64,000 nt of DNA from Candidatus Magnetocorallium paracelense (GCA_029001845.1 JAREWP010000077.1:62001-126000); one strand, 5' to 3'; positions 16,439 to 26,481 are shown, numbered from the stretch's first letter. The notes: generated by a model from the letters alone, not told the origin. Numbers and translations: made by a program.

Positions 16439-18439
16439 ATGAACATACGACTTCCGAACATGAGGCTGCCGGTAATCATATTTTTTATTTTCTCCGCTTT
16501 GTCCTTTACAAACGCTGCTTCGGCGACAGATTCCGCAGAAGAAATCAGTCTCAATTTCGATGACGCCGACATCTTCGTTGTCTCTCATATAATATTTAGC
16601 GAGAAACTAAAGGTAAATTACTTTATAGATCCGAATATAAACGGCAGAATAACCTTTAAAACTTCCAAACCAATAAAAAAAGGAGATCTGTTGCCTGTAA
16701 TTTCCACGATTTTCAGGCTCAACGGAGTCGGGATTGTCGAGAGAGAGGGATTTTACAGAATTTTACCGTTAACTAAAGTAGAAAAAGAGGCAGGAAGGGT
16801 GAAGTTCGGTAAAGTGTCCGGTAATGTAAGGGTAAAAGGCTTGTCTCATACCCATATTGTTCCTTTAAGCTTTGTCACTTCCGCTGATATGCTGACCATA
16901 CTGAAGCCTTTTATTTCAGAAGGCGCCGGGATTAATGAGGTGCCCGGTAAAAACTGTCTGATAATAACCGATACGGACGAAAATATAAAAAGAGTGCTAC
17001 AGATAGTAGAGACATTTGACGACGAAATGTTCAGAGATGTGACGGTGGAGATGTTCGTATTCGACAATCTGAGCGTTAAGGATGTTGTGGAGGAGCTTAA
17101 GGGCTCCTTCCCTGTGTTCGGTCTGACGGATAGAGAGAGCCTGAAACTTCGATATGTCCCAATAGAGCGTCTTAACGCGCTATTGGTAGTTACTCCGTCT
17201 GAGAAGCATCTCGATCAGATAAGGAAATGGATTCGCATACTGGACAGCGCCTTTGAGGGGGCGAAACCAAGAGTCTATGTATATCCTCTGCAAAACAGTG
17301 ACGCCGATTATGTGGCGGAAATTCTGAATAAGATCATTTACTCCGACTCGAAAAGCACATCGTCAAAAAGAACCAGGTCGAGTTCTAAAAGCAGTAAAAA
17401 AACAAGTTCTTCCAACCCCTTTTCGACAAAGAGCAAAAAAAGCTCGACCTCATCCAGGTCTAAAACGACGGGCAATCTTTCAACAGCCTCCTTTGTATCG
17501 TCGGAGACAAAGATTATTCATGACGAATACAATAATTCTCTGATTATTCTCGCCCTTCCGAAAGATTACAAGTTTATTGAGGACCTGATCAAAAAAATAG
17601 ACATTGTTCCCAGGCAGGTTATGATTGAGGTTCTCATTGCAGAGGTAAGGCTTACCGATGAACTTCAATTTGGTATCCAGTGGTATTTAGGTTCTCATTT
17701 TTCAGCTGGGAGCAACGATCTTTCGGGTGTGTCGATTTTTGGAGACTCTTCGTCGTCGCTTTTTGATTGGGCAGGCAGCGACAGTACGGTAAACCTGTCA
17801 TCTCCGGGGTTTACCTTTGCCGCCTCAGACTCCGATGACGGGCTTGTGCGGGCTCTGATTCAGGCTCTTGCCGCAGAGTCGATGGTTACGATTCTCTCTT
17901 CTCCCGTTATAATGGTGTCCGATAACAGAGAGGCGAGGATACAGGTCGGGGATCAGGTGCCGGTGGAGACGGGAACCACTTACAGCGACAGCTCGACAAC
18001 GACTACGGTACAGTACAGGGATACCGGTTCCGTACTCAGCGTTAAACCTAAAATTAATGACGGCGGTCTCATATCTCTTGAGATTAAACAGGAGGTTTCC
18101 ACGGTATCGGATGCATCGGGTGTCCAGGGAAATCCGATTTTTTCCAATAAACTGGCCGAGACGGAAGTTGTCGTACAAAACGGCAGAACACTCATAATAG
18201 GCGGGTTGATATCTTCACAAAATACAACGTCCGAAAGCGGTATCCCCTTGCTTAAGGATCTCCCCTGGATTGGCTCGTTGTTTAAATCGACAAGCGATTC
18301 CAATGACAGGAGCGAACTGATTATTTTGATTACTCCCCACACGGTTGAAAGCGTGGACGACGCCGAAAAGGCAAAAAACGATTTTGTAGAAAAGCTCCAA
18401 AATATTAAAAAAGCGAAGATTCCGCTTGAAGGGCAGTAA
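16439..18439 (+). CDS. gspD: Type II secretion system secretin GspD
   Basis: About 666 aa from the ATG at 16439; an in-frame ATG at 16385 exists but lies in repeat C3, and neither has a clear RBS. A signal peptide precedes N0-N3 ring domains (ISLNFDDADIFVVSHIIFSE; GKNCLIITDTDENIKRVLQI), a Ser/Lys-rich low-complexity linker (about residues 300-350, common inside GspD N3), and the secretin barrel with VTILSSPVIMVSDNREARIQ, GRTLIIGGLIS and PLLKDLPWIGSLFKS. It forms the outer-membrane channel. The other Gsp genes except gspE are not in this window, so the system is scattered. Confidence 0.93.
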   Translation: MNIRLPNMRLPVIIFFIFSALSFTNAASATDSAEEISLNFDDADIFVVSHIIFSEKLKVNYFIDPNINGRITFKTSKPIKKGDLLPVISTIFRLNGVGIVEREGFYRILPLTKVEKEAGRVKFGKVSGNVRVKGLSHTHIVPLSFVTSADMLTILKPFISEGAGINEVPGKNCLIITDTDENIKRVLQIVETFDDEMFRDVTVEMFVFDNLSVKDVVEELKGSFPVFGLTDRESLKLRYVPIERLNALLVVTPSEKHLDQIRKWIRILDSAFEGAKPRVYVYPLQNSDADYVAEILNKIIYSDSKSTSSKRTRSSSKSSKKTSSSNPFSTKSKKSSTSSRSKTTGNLSTASFVSSETKIIHDEYNNSLIILALPKDYKFIEDLIKKIDIVPRQVMIEVLIAEVRLTDELQFGIQWYLGSHFSAGSNDLSGVSIFGDSSSSLFDWAGSDSTVNLSSPGFTFAASDSDDGLVRALIQALAAESMVTILSSPVIMVSDNREARIQVGDQVPVETGTTYSDSSTTTTVQYRDTGSVLSVKPKINDGGLISLEIKQEVSTVSDASGVQGNPIFSNKLAETEVVVQNGRTLIIGGLISSQNTTSESGIPLLKDLPWIGSLFKSTSDSNDRSELIILITPHTVESVDDAEKAKNDFVEKLQNIKKAKIPLEGQ

Positions 18440-18934
18440 ACAGGTGTTGTCATGACTGAGGTATTCGGATTGAAGACGAAAGACTGAAGCTAAATCACAT
18501 GACCATGCGTCGTCAGCCGATAAAAACCTGAAATTTCATTGCTCTCGTACCTTTCATCTAAAAGTTTTCAGTATATGCAGTTGAGGAATTACCAAATTCT
18601 GAGTCGCTTATAAATTAAATTGTGCTCAAAGGGGCCGCTATTTTATGTTAACTTATGCCATGTTGTATACCCGGTTCCAGCTTGCCGAGTTAGGAATTAT
18701 AGGGATTTTAGGGCTGGTTAGTGTGTGAAAAATACAACACCTCTGTATTGAAAAAGACAAAAAAATGCACATGATTCTTTATAAAGACTGATTCTTCGTG
18801 CTGGTACTTTTTTTGCATACATTTATATGCTGTTTTATATGGCAGTCGAAAAGCTCAAAAAATGTTGAATCCCTGAAAGGGTAAATACTTTATATCCTTG
18901 ACAAAATAAGCTTTTTTTATTAATATTTTCTGAA
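18440..18934 (+). other. Gene-free leader region upstream of the lipoprotein gene
   Basis: No credible gene; the longest frames (for example 27 codons from about 18646) lack family resemblance. The stretch holds a sigma-54-like site at 18802-18817 and leads into a terminator-like hairpin at 18935-18966. Confidence 0.5.
18802..18817 (+). promoter_or_regulatory. Candidate sigma-54 promoter
   Basis: TGGTACTTTTTTTGCA has GG and GC separated by exactly 10 bases and a TTGCA -12 box, close to the consensus TGGCAC-N5-TTGCW. A start near 18828 would give a leader of about 140 nt before the lipoprotein start codon. Confidence 0.45.
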
Positions 18935-18966
18935 TTTGGCCACTGAAGGGCCAAAGAGTTTTTTTT
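18935..18966 (+). terminator. Intrinsic terminator-like hairpin abutting a start codon
   Basis: TTTGGCC (18935-18941), 7-nt loop, GGCCAAA (18949-18955), then GAG and eight T's up to 18966. The GTG start of the lipoprotein gene follows at once. This is either an attenuator in its leader or the end of an upstream transcript. Confidence 0.6.
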
Positions 18967-19383
18967 GTGAGAAGAAAAGGTGTTTTATTATATCTGATTT
19001 TGTATTTTTTTGTTTTTTCCTGCGCCGGAGTCAGTGAAAAGAAAAAGACAGATGAAGATGCGTTGAAAGAGAGGATAATCGCCTATTGGAACTATAAAAT
19101 AAAGAAAAAGCTTGACAAAACTTACGATTTTGAGTATCCTTTATATAAAAAAAAGAGAAATCTGGTCAGTTATATTACTTTTTACAATAGAAACTCCGGA
19201 CTCTTCTCGACAAAGAAATACGAAATCGGGAACATATTAATAGAAGGAGAAAATGCAACGGTTACTTTAAAATTAAGAGTAGGGGTCAGAGTGAGGGGTG
19301 GCAAGATATTCGAATATGACAGAGAGTATACCGATAAATGGATGAAGATAGAAGATATTTGGTATCATGTTCCACCAAAATAA
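18967..19383 (+). CDS. Hypothetical lipoprotein, 138 aa
   Basis: GTG start; MRRKGVLLYLILYFFVFSC is a lipoprotein signal with lipobox VFSC-AG, so the mature protein should be anchored by Cys19. The rest is very basic and ends in KWMKIEDIWYHVPPK, a layout seen in NTF2-like or Lumazine-binding-like small lipoproteins, but I cannot name a family. It sits behind a terminator-like hairpin and ahead of the abundant exported protein gene at 19533. Confidence 0.6.
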   Translation: MRRKGVLLYLILYFFVFSCAGVSEKKKTDEDALKERIIAYWNYKIKKKLDKTYDFEYPLYKKKRNLVSYITFYNRNSGLFSTKKYEIGNILIEGENATVTLKLRVGVRVRGGKIFEYDREYTDKWMKIEDIWYHVPPK

Positions 19384-19412
19384 TAATTAATCTTCAAAAA
19401 AAAATGATGACC

Positions 19413-19424
19413 GAAGGAGGTGAT
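19413..19424 (+). promoter_or_regulatory. Full-length Shine-Dalgarno match without a start codon
   Basis: GAAGGAGGTGAT matches the complement of the 16S 3' end over its whole length, yet no usable start codon follows within 15 bases. It lies about 110 nt upstream of the 19533 start. A standby or mRNA-stabilising ribosome site is one reading. Confidence 0.35.
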
Positions 19425-19532
19425 AGGTTAAGAAGCAATTCTAATTATAAACGTTGATAAAGAGTCTGAGAGAACAAATAAACTGGACTTTGTTCGGTAA
19501 AAAACACTCTACAGTTAGGAGGAATGAAATTA

Positions 19533-20885
19533 ATGAAAAAGTTTTCAATTGGCTTACTTAGTGTATTCATATGTCTCATGTCGTTTACCGCCGCACATGC
19601 ATTAACGGACGGTATGATCTCATGGGGCGACCTCGAAGCGGATCTTTCCGGTATCGGTCTGGCTCAGGAGACACCTTCCGTGCATGTAAATCCCGCCGGA
19701 TTGGGTGATGCCCTCATATATGGCTACTATAACGTAAGAAGCGGAGAGATTAATGCATTTAATGTTGTTAACACGGCGACTTCCTACGGTGTAAGGGCAA
19801 GAATCAGATTTATCGAGGCGAAAGACAGCTTTGAAGTACTTGACTTCGATATCTGCTTAAGCGCAGGCGACGAATGGAACGGTATCATAATGAACAACGG
19901 CGGCGTAGGCACGCTGCATTCACTTGATGACGATACCTATGTAGACGTAGTAGATCCTCGCGGCGACACAAGTTTTATCTTTTATGACAAGTATACCGGA
20001 AACGGCAGCGGCGTAGGCTTTAAGTACGGTTCAGAAAATCCCAATGACGTTGATGCAGACGACACACTGGAAGGTTACTTTTTAATTATAGCAGAGAACT
20101 GGATCGACGAAGTATCTTCCGGCGGTAACTGCGGAGATCATGACGATGACCTGAGCCTCGGTTCCGTAGGCAACGTACTTATGGGAACGGCGTCTCAGCT
20201 CGATTCGGCGACTCTCGCCAACTACAGCTATAATGCAACTGCTCTTGCCGATTTCTACAGCAGCGTTTACACAACCGATCCGACAACGGCGGCTCCAAAC
20301 CTGGCAAACGGCGATGACGGCATAGAGGGTCTCAACTATGTATTAACAAAGGCTTCTCTCTACACAACCTACGACCTGCTCGCCACCGCCGATGCAGTAA
20401 CCGCTTTAGTAGTAAACTTCCCCACAAGGAGCCTCACTGAAGTAGACGGTTCGGACAACGACATATTTGACGACGACAGAGTGCTTATCAATATTTGGGA
20501 TGACGAAGAGAATTCTCCGGAAACAGTTTGCGAATTTTCGCCCTGTCCGACAGGCACCGATACAGAACTTGAGTATGAAGTTAATGTAATCGACCTGAAC
20601 AACAGCAACCTCTTTGATTCAGAAGTTGAGACTGAGCTCACAATTCCTTACGAATACGGTTGGATTGAGATCGATATGGTAAATGCTTCGGTTTCGGTAA
20701 TCGATCCTGCCCACCAGACCACGAATCCTTATGCAGCCGCTTCCAGCGGTCTTCTTGACCTCGGTTCGGTTTCACACGGTCTGCCGGCTATCGGTTATCA
20801 GATGCACATACTCTATGACGACACAAATCCTGATTTTCCTTACAGCGCACTCGTACCGATGCAGTATATGCATAATATAGAGTAA
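19533..20885 (+). CDS. Acidic exported protein, probably abundant
   Basis: About 450 aa. The AGGAGG at 19517-19522 favours ATG 19533 (10-nt spacing) over the in-frame ATG at 19524. The signal peptide MKKFSIGLLSVFICLMSFTA ends near AHA. The mature chain is rich in Asp, Gly, Asn and Thr with few Lys/Arg, resembling secreted or surface-layer proteins of related bacteria; no catalytic motif seen. Codon choice is strongly skewed to GAC, AAC, GGC and TAC, unlike its neighbours, which suggests high expression. It follows gspD and could be a type II secretion substrate (inference only). Confidence 0.7.
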   Translation: MKKFSIGLLSVFICLMSFTAAHALTDGMISWGDLEADLSGIGLAQETPSVHVNPAGLGDALIYGYYNVRSGEINAFNVVNTATSYGVRARIRFIEAKDSFEVLDFDICLSAGDEWNGIIMNNGGVGTLHSLDDDTYVDVVDPRGDTSFIFYDKYTGNGSGVGFKYGSENPNDVDADDTLEGYFLIIAENWIDEVSSGGNCGDHDDDLSLGSVGNVLMGTASQLDSATLANYSYNATALADFYSSVYTTDPTTAAPNLANGDDGIEGLNYVLTKASLYTTYDLLATADAVTALVVNFPTRSLTEVDGSDNDIFDDDRVLINIWDDEENSPETVCEFSPCPTGTDTELEYEVNVIDLNNSNLFDSEVETELTIPYEYGWIEIDMVNASVSVIDPAHQTTNPYAAASSGLLDLGSVSHGLPAIGYQMHILYDDTNPDFPYSALVPMQYMHNIE

Positions 20886-20932
20886 AAGTTTAGCATCAAG
20901 CAATTACAAACATTCAAATAATACTAAAGAAT

Positions 20933-20968
20933 AAGGGGAAGTGGCTGCCATTTCCCCTTTATTCTTTA
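20933..20968 (+). terminator. Rho-independent terminator after the acidic exported protein
   Basis: AAGGGGAAGTGG pairs with CCATTTCCCCTT over 12 positions (one G-U) around a CTG loop, followed by TATTCTTTATA. Confidence 0.7.
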
Positions 20969-20980
20969 TAGAGGTGTATT

Positions 20981-21697
20981 ATGAAAAAGTCAATTGCCAT
21001 GATATTGACTCTGATTGTTATTAGCATGTTTTCTCCCGCTTTGCTGAGTGCCGAGGATGTTGACGCGAATACGGTGAACAAGGCCTCTTTTAACGGTGTC
21101 ACCTGTACCGGGGGAAGTTCATCGAATAAGGTAATGATGTATGGTGTTGAGCATAACGGTGTGACTTACTGGCTTGAGCTGACTTATAACGGGGGGTTGT
21201 CCATGGATATTTCCAGTTATGGAATCCAGGAAGACACTGCGGCGTCTCCCTGTGTTGATAACGGTGCTCCGGTATATGATACGTTGAATTTGCAGAACTT
21301 CAATGATTGCGGAAGCGGATGCAGAGTTTCTGAAGAAGCTTTTTACGGTTTCCCCATGTTTTATGAATTTACGACCATTGAGGGTTGTAGTACGATTCAG
21401 TTGACATTGGCAGGCACCAACGGAATAAATCCTGATATGATTGTAAAATATCCCGCCGCCGGCGACGGGCAGGATTTGACATGTTCCGACTATGACAATA
21501 TAATGGCAAACTATCCATACGGCTCCAAATCCAAGGGGACTAACGGCTTTTGGTTTGATCTTTCAGCGTCCTATGAAAGCGAGATCATAGATATTAGTGA
21601 TTCCGTTGCAGGCCACACTTACCAGATAGTCGTAGTTCACGGAGACTCCGATACCAAAAACAGTGCTAATTACAGACTTGAGTACAAGTGTTTTTAA
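20981..21697 (+). CDS. Cys-containing exported protein, 238 aa
   Basis: Signal peptide MKKSIAMILTLIVISMFSPA with cleavage near LLSAE. The mature protein has seven cysteines (in GVTCTGG, SPCVDNG, DCGSGC, EGCST, LTCSDY and the C-terminal YKCF), suggesting disulfides, and a beta-rich feel (YQIVVVHGDSDTKNSANYRL) like bacterial pre-peptidase C-terminal or CUB-type folds. No enzyme motif. One base separates it from the PpiC-type foldase gene, so the two are likely co-expressed and the foldase may serve it. Confidence 0.6.
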   Translation: MKKSIAMILTLIVISMFSPALLSAEDVDANTVNKASFNGVTCTGGSSSNKVMMYGVEHNGVTYWLELTYNGGLSMDISSYGIQEDTAASPCVDNGAPVYDTLNLQNFNDCGSGCRVSEEAFYGFPMFYEFTTIEGCSTIQLTLAGTNGINPDMIVKYPAAGDGQDLTCSDYDNIMANYPYGSKSKGTNGFWFDLSASYESEIIDISDSVAGHTYQIVVVHGDSDTKNSANYRLEYKCF

Positions 21698-21698
21698 C

Positions 21699-22580
21699 AT
21701 GAAAAACCCTTTAAAGATTTTTTTAATTCTCATAATTTCCCCCTTTCTTTCCATTCCCAATACTTTGTCGGCTGATTCTGTACTGGCTAAAATAGACGAC
21801 AAAGTTATTACTCTTTCAGAGTTCGAGAGGATTATTAACTCCTACCCTGAAAGTAAAAAGAGATCTATCAGGGAAAATCCTTCACTTAAGGCGCCTATAC
21901 TCAATAGAATGGTGCAGACTACTGTGATTTCCGATATTGCAAGAGAGGAAGGTTTTGATAAGAACCCTGTCATTAAAAAGAGGCTGGAGTTTCTTATCAA
22001 TGACCTTCTTTCGACAGAGTATTTAAAATATAAGACAACAGGAGATATAACGGTTACAGATGAGGATGTTAGGCAGTATTATCTGGCTCATAAGGAGATA
22101 TTTATAAGGCCTGAGAAAGTCAAGGCCCGACATATCCTTATCGCAATATCCGATAAAACCGATAACAGACAAAAAGAGGAGGCTGCAAGCAAGGCGAAGG
22201 ATATCATAAGCAGACTCCGTGAGAATGAAAATTTTGAGAACCTGGCAAAGCAGTTTTCAGACGATTGCGGAACCAGAAATAAAGGCGGTGATCTGGGTTT
22301 TCTGGCCAGAGGTAAAACTGTCAAGAGTTTTGAAGAAGCGGCTTTTTCTCTTAATCCGGGTGAAATCAGCGATATCGTTCAAACAAAATTCGGTTTTCAT
22401 ATAATCAAAGTAGAGGGGAAAGCGCCGGAAGAGCTGATTCCCATAGAGAAGGTGAAAGATAAAATTATTGAGAAAATTAAGAAGGATATTGCAGAAGTAA
22501 GGAGAAGAGATTTGATTGAAAGCGCTTTGAAGAATTCTAAAATTGAGGTGAATGGAGAAAAGCTGTTTAAGCAACCTTGA
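21699..22580 (+). CDS. PpiC-type periplasmic peptidyl-prolyl isomerase
   Basis: 293 aa from ATG 21699; the open frame continues upstream into the previous gene, but this ATG begins a clean signal peptide (MKNPLKIFLILIISPFLSIP). A SurA-N-like segment (ARIDDKVITLSEF-like) precedes a complete parvulin domain at about 125-235: KVKARHILIAI, FSDDCGTRNKGGDLGFLARG and FGFHIIKVEGK. Assists folding of exported proteins. Follows the Cys-containing exported protein with a 1-bp gap. Confidence 0.9.
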   Translation: MKNPLKIFLILIISPFLSIPNTLSADSVLAKIDDKVITLSEFERIINSYPESKKRSIRENPSLKAPILNRMVQTTVISDIAREEGFDKNPVIKKRLEFLINDLLSTEYLKYKTTGDITVTDEDVRQYYLAHKEIFIRPEKVKARHILIAISDKTDNRQKEEAASKAKDIISRLRENENFENLAKQFSDDCGTRNKGGDLGFLARGKTVKSFEEAAFSLNPGEISDIVQTKFGFHIIKVEGKAPEELIPIEKVKDKIIEKIKKDIAEVRRRDLIESALKNSKIEVNGEKLFKQP

Positions 22581-22714
22581 AAATTCATAATAGTTTGCCC
22601 GGGAAGTCTAATAATTCTCACACTAAAACACTAAGCCTGTAATTCAAATAATTATTCTTTAAGCATTTTTGATATCCTTTCACCGGTCGTTGACTAACTA
22701 ACTTTTACCTTTAA

Positions 22715-22868
22715 ACTAAAAAAGGCATTTAGCTGTCAGCCATCAGCTTTTTAATCGCAATACTTTACAATTCAAAACACTTTCACCCATAAGGTGAAGC
22801 TTATTATTGGCATGACATCAATACTTTCCTTGGCTGAAGGCTGACCGTTGATAGCTGACTGCTTTTTT
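22715..22868 (-). repeat. Repeat A, copy 4 (full length, inverted)
   Basis: On the minus strand it reads AGTCAGCTATCAACGGTCAG, then GGAAAGTATTGATGTCATGCC, TTCACCTTATGGGTGAA and GCTGATGGCTGACAGC, matching copy 1. It occupies most of the gene-free stretch 22581-22951. Confidence 0.8.
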
Positions 22869-22951
22869 ACTAAAATATTCTTAGTGACTTCGTGTCTGGT
22901 TTAATTGAAACCCCGGCTGATTTTCTATAAAAACTTTAGGAGGACAGTTTA

Positions 22952-23224
22952 ATGAGCGAGACAAAACCTGTTGGTTCGGAGAAAAAAATACCTGCCGGAA
23001 TACTTGGTATTTTACTTGGCGGGCTGGGAATTCATAAATTCGTTTTAGGCTATTATATACCGGGGCTGATAATGCTGTTTGTAACGGTTTTTGGTTCGCA
23101 CTTTATCCATTTCGGGCCCATTGTAATGGGAATCATAGGATTAATCGAAGGAATTACATATTTGACTAAGACAGATGAAGATTTTTCGTATATATATATT
23201 GTAAATAAGAAAAACTGGTTTTGA
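22952..23224 (+). CDS. TM2-domain membrane protein
   Basis: 90 aa. AGILGILLGGLGIHKFVLGY then YIPGLIMLF and GIIGLIEGITYL form the two-helix TM2 domain. AGGAGG precedes the ATG by about 8 bases. The family is widespread and of unknown function. Confidence 0.85.
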   Translation: MSETKPVGSEKKIPAGILGILLGGLGIHKFVLGYYIPGLIMLFVTVFGSHFIHFGPIVMGIIGLIEGITYLTKTDEDFSYIYIVNKKNWF

Positions 23225-23322
23225 TTAATTTTTCAGCCGCTGAATAACAGAGAAGTTCAGGAAAGTTTTACTTATGTCTCTGCTCATTTTCTCCACTACT
23301 CTATGATACCTCTCTTTTTACT

Positions 23323-24249
23323 ATGCCTTTAGTTAATAACCTGAACAGCGATAAACTCATTCTTGCCATTGTCGGCCCAAAGGGCGGTGTGGGTAAGAGT
23401 ACGATAAGCGCTAATATTGCAATATCTCTTGCCAATATCGGTAAAAAGATAGTTGCTGCAGATCTCGATCTGGGAGCTGCAAATCTTCATGCGATTTTAG
23501 GAGTCAGAGATTATAGATATTCCCTCGACGATTTTCTTTTAAAGAAGGTTAAAAACCTGGAAGATATTGTTATTGACTCCGGTGTAAAGAATCTGAGGAT
23601 TATTTGCGGAGGTTCCCAGATTCCCGATATCGCAAATATGCCTTTTCAACAGAAGGCGAAGCTCATTCAGCATCTTACCAGATTCGATGGCGATGTACTC
23701 ATCTTAGACCTTGCCGCAGGCTCCTCTTTTAATGTCGTTGATTTTCTTTTTATCGCCCATAAAAGCGTTATTGTAACGACACCTGAAATAACTTCTTTGA
23801 TGAATGTTTACAGCTTCATTAAATCCTCTGTATTCAGAAGGTTAAAATTTCACTATAAATCCGCAAAATCTTTTGATGTTCTCAAATTACTTGACCAAGC
23901 CAGAGACGTAAGCGAAAACCCCCACCTCAGTACTGTGGAAAGTTTTTTCACCGAGGCCGAGAAACTGGATTACAAGTCAACCGAATCAGCCAGAAGAGTT
24001 TTGAATGAATTTTGCCCATTTATCGTTATTAACAGATCAGTTAAACAGGGAGATTCCAAGGTAGGCAAGGCGATACAGGGATTGATGGAGCAGTATGTCA
24101 GCATAAAAAGTTTCGTACTTACAGATATCCCTGAAGATGAGGCTGTTCCCAAGTCTATTATGAAAATGAAACCAACTGTGCTTGAATCGCCGCAATCCGG
24201 TTTTTCCAGGGCCATTCATGCTTTGGCTCTGAGTTTAATTGCGAATTAG
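23323..24249 (+). CDS. FlhG/MinD-like ParA ATPase
   Basis: 308 aa. Deviant Walker A GPKGGVGKST at about 18-27, DLDLGAANLH (the FlhG/MinD switch I signature) and LILDLAAGSS (Walker B). The C-terminal extension resembles FlhG/YlxH (FleN) proteins that control flagellar number or polar placement; stand-alone copies also occur in non-flagellar operons. No flagellar genes are nearby, so the cargo is open. Confidence 0.85.
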   Translation: MPLVNNLNSDKLILAIVGPKGGVGKSTISANIAISLANIGKKIVAADLDLGAANLHAILGVRDYRYSLDDFLLKKVKNLEDIVIDSGVKNLRIICGGSQIPDIANMPFQQKAKLIQHLTRFDGDVLILDLAAGSSFNVVDFLFIAHKSVIVTTPEITSLMNVYSFIKSSVFRRLKFHYKSAKSFDVLKLLDQARDVSENPHLSTVESFFTEAEKLDYKSTESARRVLNEFCPFIVINRSVKQGDSKVGKAIQGLMEQYVSIKSFVLTDIPEDEAVPKSIMKMKPTVLESPQSGFSRAIHALALSLIAN

Positions 24250-24483
24250 AGTCTTAAAAAAGAATCTAAGCTTTTTTTTCGTCTTCCTGTGTTAGTCGTT
24301 TTTTTTATTGTCGCCATACACCAAATGTTCACTAAAAGAGATTGACAAAATGGCTCCTGCAGGAATAAACTTACCTGTTCCATATAATACTACAACTACT
24401 TATTTAATGAAGATTATTATTATAAAATCATAATTATTTTTTGCTTTTTTGAATCGAGTAGTTAGAAATCCGGAGGCAGTTTA

Positions 24484-26481
24484 ATGACCAAACATAATAT
24501 CGACGAATTATGCATCAATACAATCAGATTCCTTTCCGCTGACGCGGTTCAAAAAGCCAATTCAGGTCACCCCGGCATGCCTATGGGTGATGCCGACATG
24601 GCTTATGTTCTTTGGACACGCTTTATGAAACACAACCCCAAGAATCCCAAATGGCACAACCGCGACAGATTTGTACTTTCAGCCGGCCACGGATCCATGC
24701 TTTTATATAGTCTCCTCTATCTCAGCGGTTACGATATATCACTGAACGATATTAAAAATTTCAGACAATTGGGAAGCAAGACACCGGGACATCCGGAGTA
24801 CTGCCTGGAAAACGGGATCGAGTTGTCCACAGGCCCCCTGGGACTGGGTTTTGGTGTGGGAGTGGGAATGGCCCTGGCCGAGAAATACCTTGCAGAGCTC
24901 TTTAACAGACCAGGTTTCAATATAGTGGATTACAATATCTACGGTATCGTAAGCGACGGAGATATCATGGAGGGCATCTCCAGTGAAGCGGCCTCCTTTG
25001 CAGGACATTTTAAACTTGGAAAGATCATATATCTGTATTCCGACAATAAGACAACGATAGACGGTTCTACGGACCTCACATTTTCCGACGATGTGGGAAA
25101 GAAATTCGAGGCCCATAACTGGCATGTTATTAATGTAGACGGTTATGACCTCGAAGGCATAGAAAACGCCATTAAAAGAGCAAAACAGGACAAAACCAGA
25201 CCATCTCTCATTATAGCGAGAACTCACCTGGGATATGGGAGTCCCAATAAACAGGATGTGCCTGATATACACGGTGCTCCTCTTGGCGAGGAGGAGCTGA
25301 AGCTAACGAAAGAGAATCTCGGCTGGCCGCCGCAAAAAAAGTTCTACGTCCCAAAAGAAGTTTTAAAGCATTACAGACAGGCATTGAATAACGGCAAAAA
25401 AGAGGAGACCTCCTGGAATCAAATGTTTAAGAAATACCGCGATAAACATCCCGACCTTGCCGAGATGTGGGACACCTTTTCAAATGGAGAACTGAAAAAG
25501 GGATGGCAGGAAAAACTCCCCCGCTTTAGAGTGGAAAGCGGAAACATCGCCACGCGAAGCGCTTCCGGCAACGTACTCAACGCAATCGCCGAGGACCTTC
25601 AGCAGCTTATCGGCGGATCGGCAGATCTTGCGCCTTCTAACTTAACCGGTCTTAAAAGGTACGACCGCTTCGGTCTGCCCGGCGGAAGAAATATACACTT
25701 TGGAATAAGAGAACATGCAATGGGAGCCATATTGAGCGGAATATCCTTAAGCAGAATGCTTGTGCCCTATGGAGGAACATACCTGGTTTTTTCGGAATTT
25801 ATGTATCCAATGGTCAGGATGGCCTCTTTGATGAAAAACCGAATTATATATATTCTCACACATGATTCAATAGGCGTGGGAGAAGACGGCCCCAGTCACC
25901 ACCCCATAGCGCACCTCACAGTACTGAGAGCGACTCCCAACCTTTTGGTTTTAAGACCGGCGGACGCCAACGAAACGGCTGTGGCCTGGGAAACGGCGCT
26001 GGAATATAAAGACGGTCCTGTGGCCCTTATTCTTACAAGACAGAGCGTACCAATAATCGACAGAAATGAATACGCTTCCGAAAGGGGACTTAAGAAAGGT
26101 GCCTACATAATAGCGGACTCCAAAGGCGAACCCGATCTGATTATCATTGCCACAGGCTCTGAGGTGCATCTTTCTCTGAAAGCGCATAAGACACTGACTA
26201 AAAAGGGTCATAATGTAAGAGTCGTTAATATGCCTTCTGTCGAACTTTTTGAACTACAGACGGATGAGTATAAAAAATCCATACTTCCGCCGACTGTGAA
26301 AAGGAGGTTATCCATCGAAGCCGGCTCAACCCTTACATGGTACAAATATGTGGGGTTGGAAGGCAGGGCCATTGGTATAGACAGATTTACGGAATCAGCC
26401 CCAGGGAAGGTTCTGTTCGAACATTATGGATTTACAGAAGAAAATGTAGTTAAAACCGCTGAAGAACTGTTGAAGAAATAG
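24484..26481 (+). CDS. tkt: Transketolase
   Basis: 665 aa, the usual length. [17 protein letters not shown], the thiamine-diphosphate motif GDGDIMEG as [14 protein letters not shown], and [18 protein letters not shown] and SVELFELQ are all present. Interconverts C5 and C3/C7/C4 sugar phosphates in the non-oxidative pentose phosphate pathway. GGAGGC lies ahead of the ATG. An inverted repeat at 26501-26534 follows the stop. Confidence 0.97.
   Translation: MTKHNIDELCINTIRFLSADAVQKANSGHPGMPMGDADMAYVLWTRFMKHNPKNPKWHNRDRFVLSAGHGSMLLYSLLYLSGYDISLNDIKNFRQLGSKTPGHPEYCLENGIELSTGPLGLGFGVGVGMALAEKYLAELFNRPGFNIVDYNIYGIVSDGDIMEGISSEAASFAGHFKLGKIIYLYSDNKTTIDGSTDLTFSDDVGKKFEAHNWHVINVDGYDLEGIENAIKRAKQDKTRPSLIIARTHLGYGSPNKQDVPDIHGAPLGEEELKLTKENLGWPPQKKFYVPKEVLKHYRQALNNGKKEETSWNQMFKKYRDKHPDLAEMWDTFSNGELKKGWQEKLPRFRVESGNIATRSASGNVLNAIAEDLQQLIGGSADLAPSNLTGLKRYDRFGLPGGRNIHFGIREHAMGAILSGISLSRMLVPYGGTYLVFSEFMYPMVRMASLMKNRIIYILTHDSIGVGEDGPSHHPIAHLTVLRATPNLLVLRPADANETAVAWETALEYKDGPVALILTRQSVPIIDRNEYASERGLKKGAYIIADSKGEPDLIIIATGSEVHLSLKAHKTLTKKGHNVRVVNMPSVELFELQTDEYKKSILPPTVKRRLSIEAGSTLTWYKYVGLEGRAIGIDRFTESAPGKVLFEHYGFTEENVVKTAEELLKK

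Noticed and set aside
18646-18729. 27-codon frame MLTYAMLYTRF...
   Set aside because: No RBS and no family; the region reads as untranslated leader.
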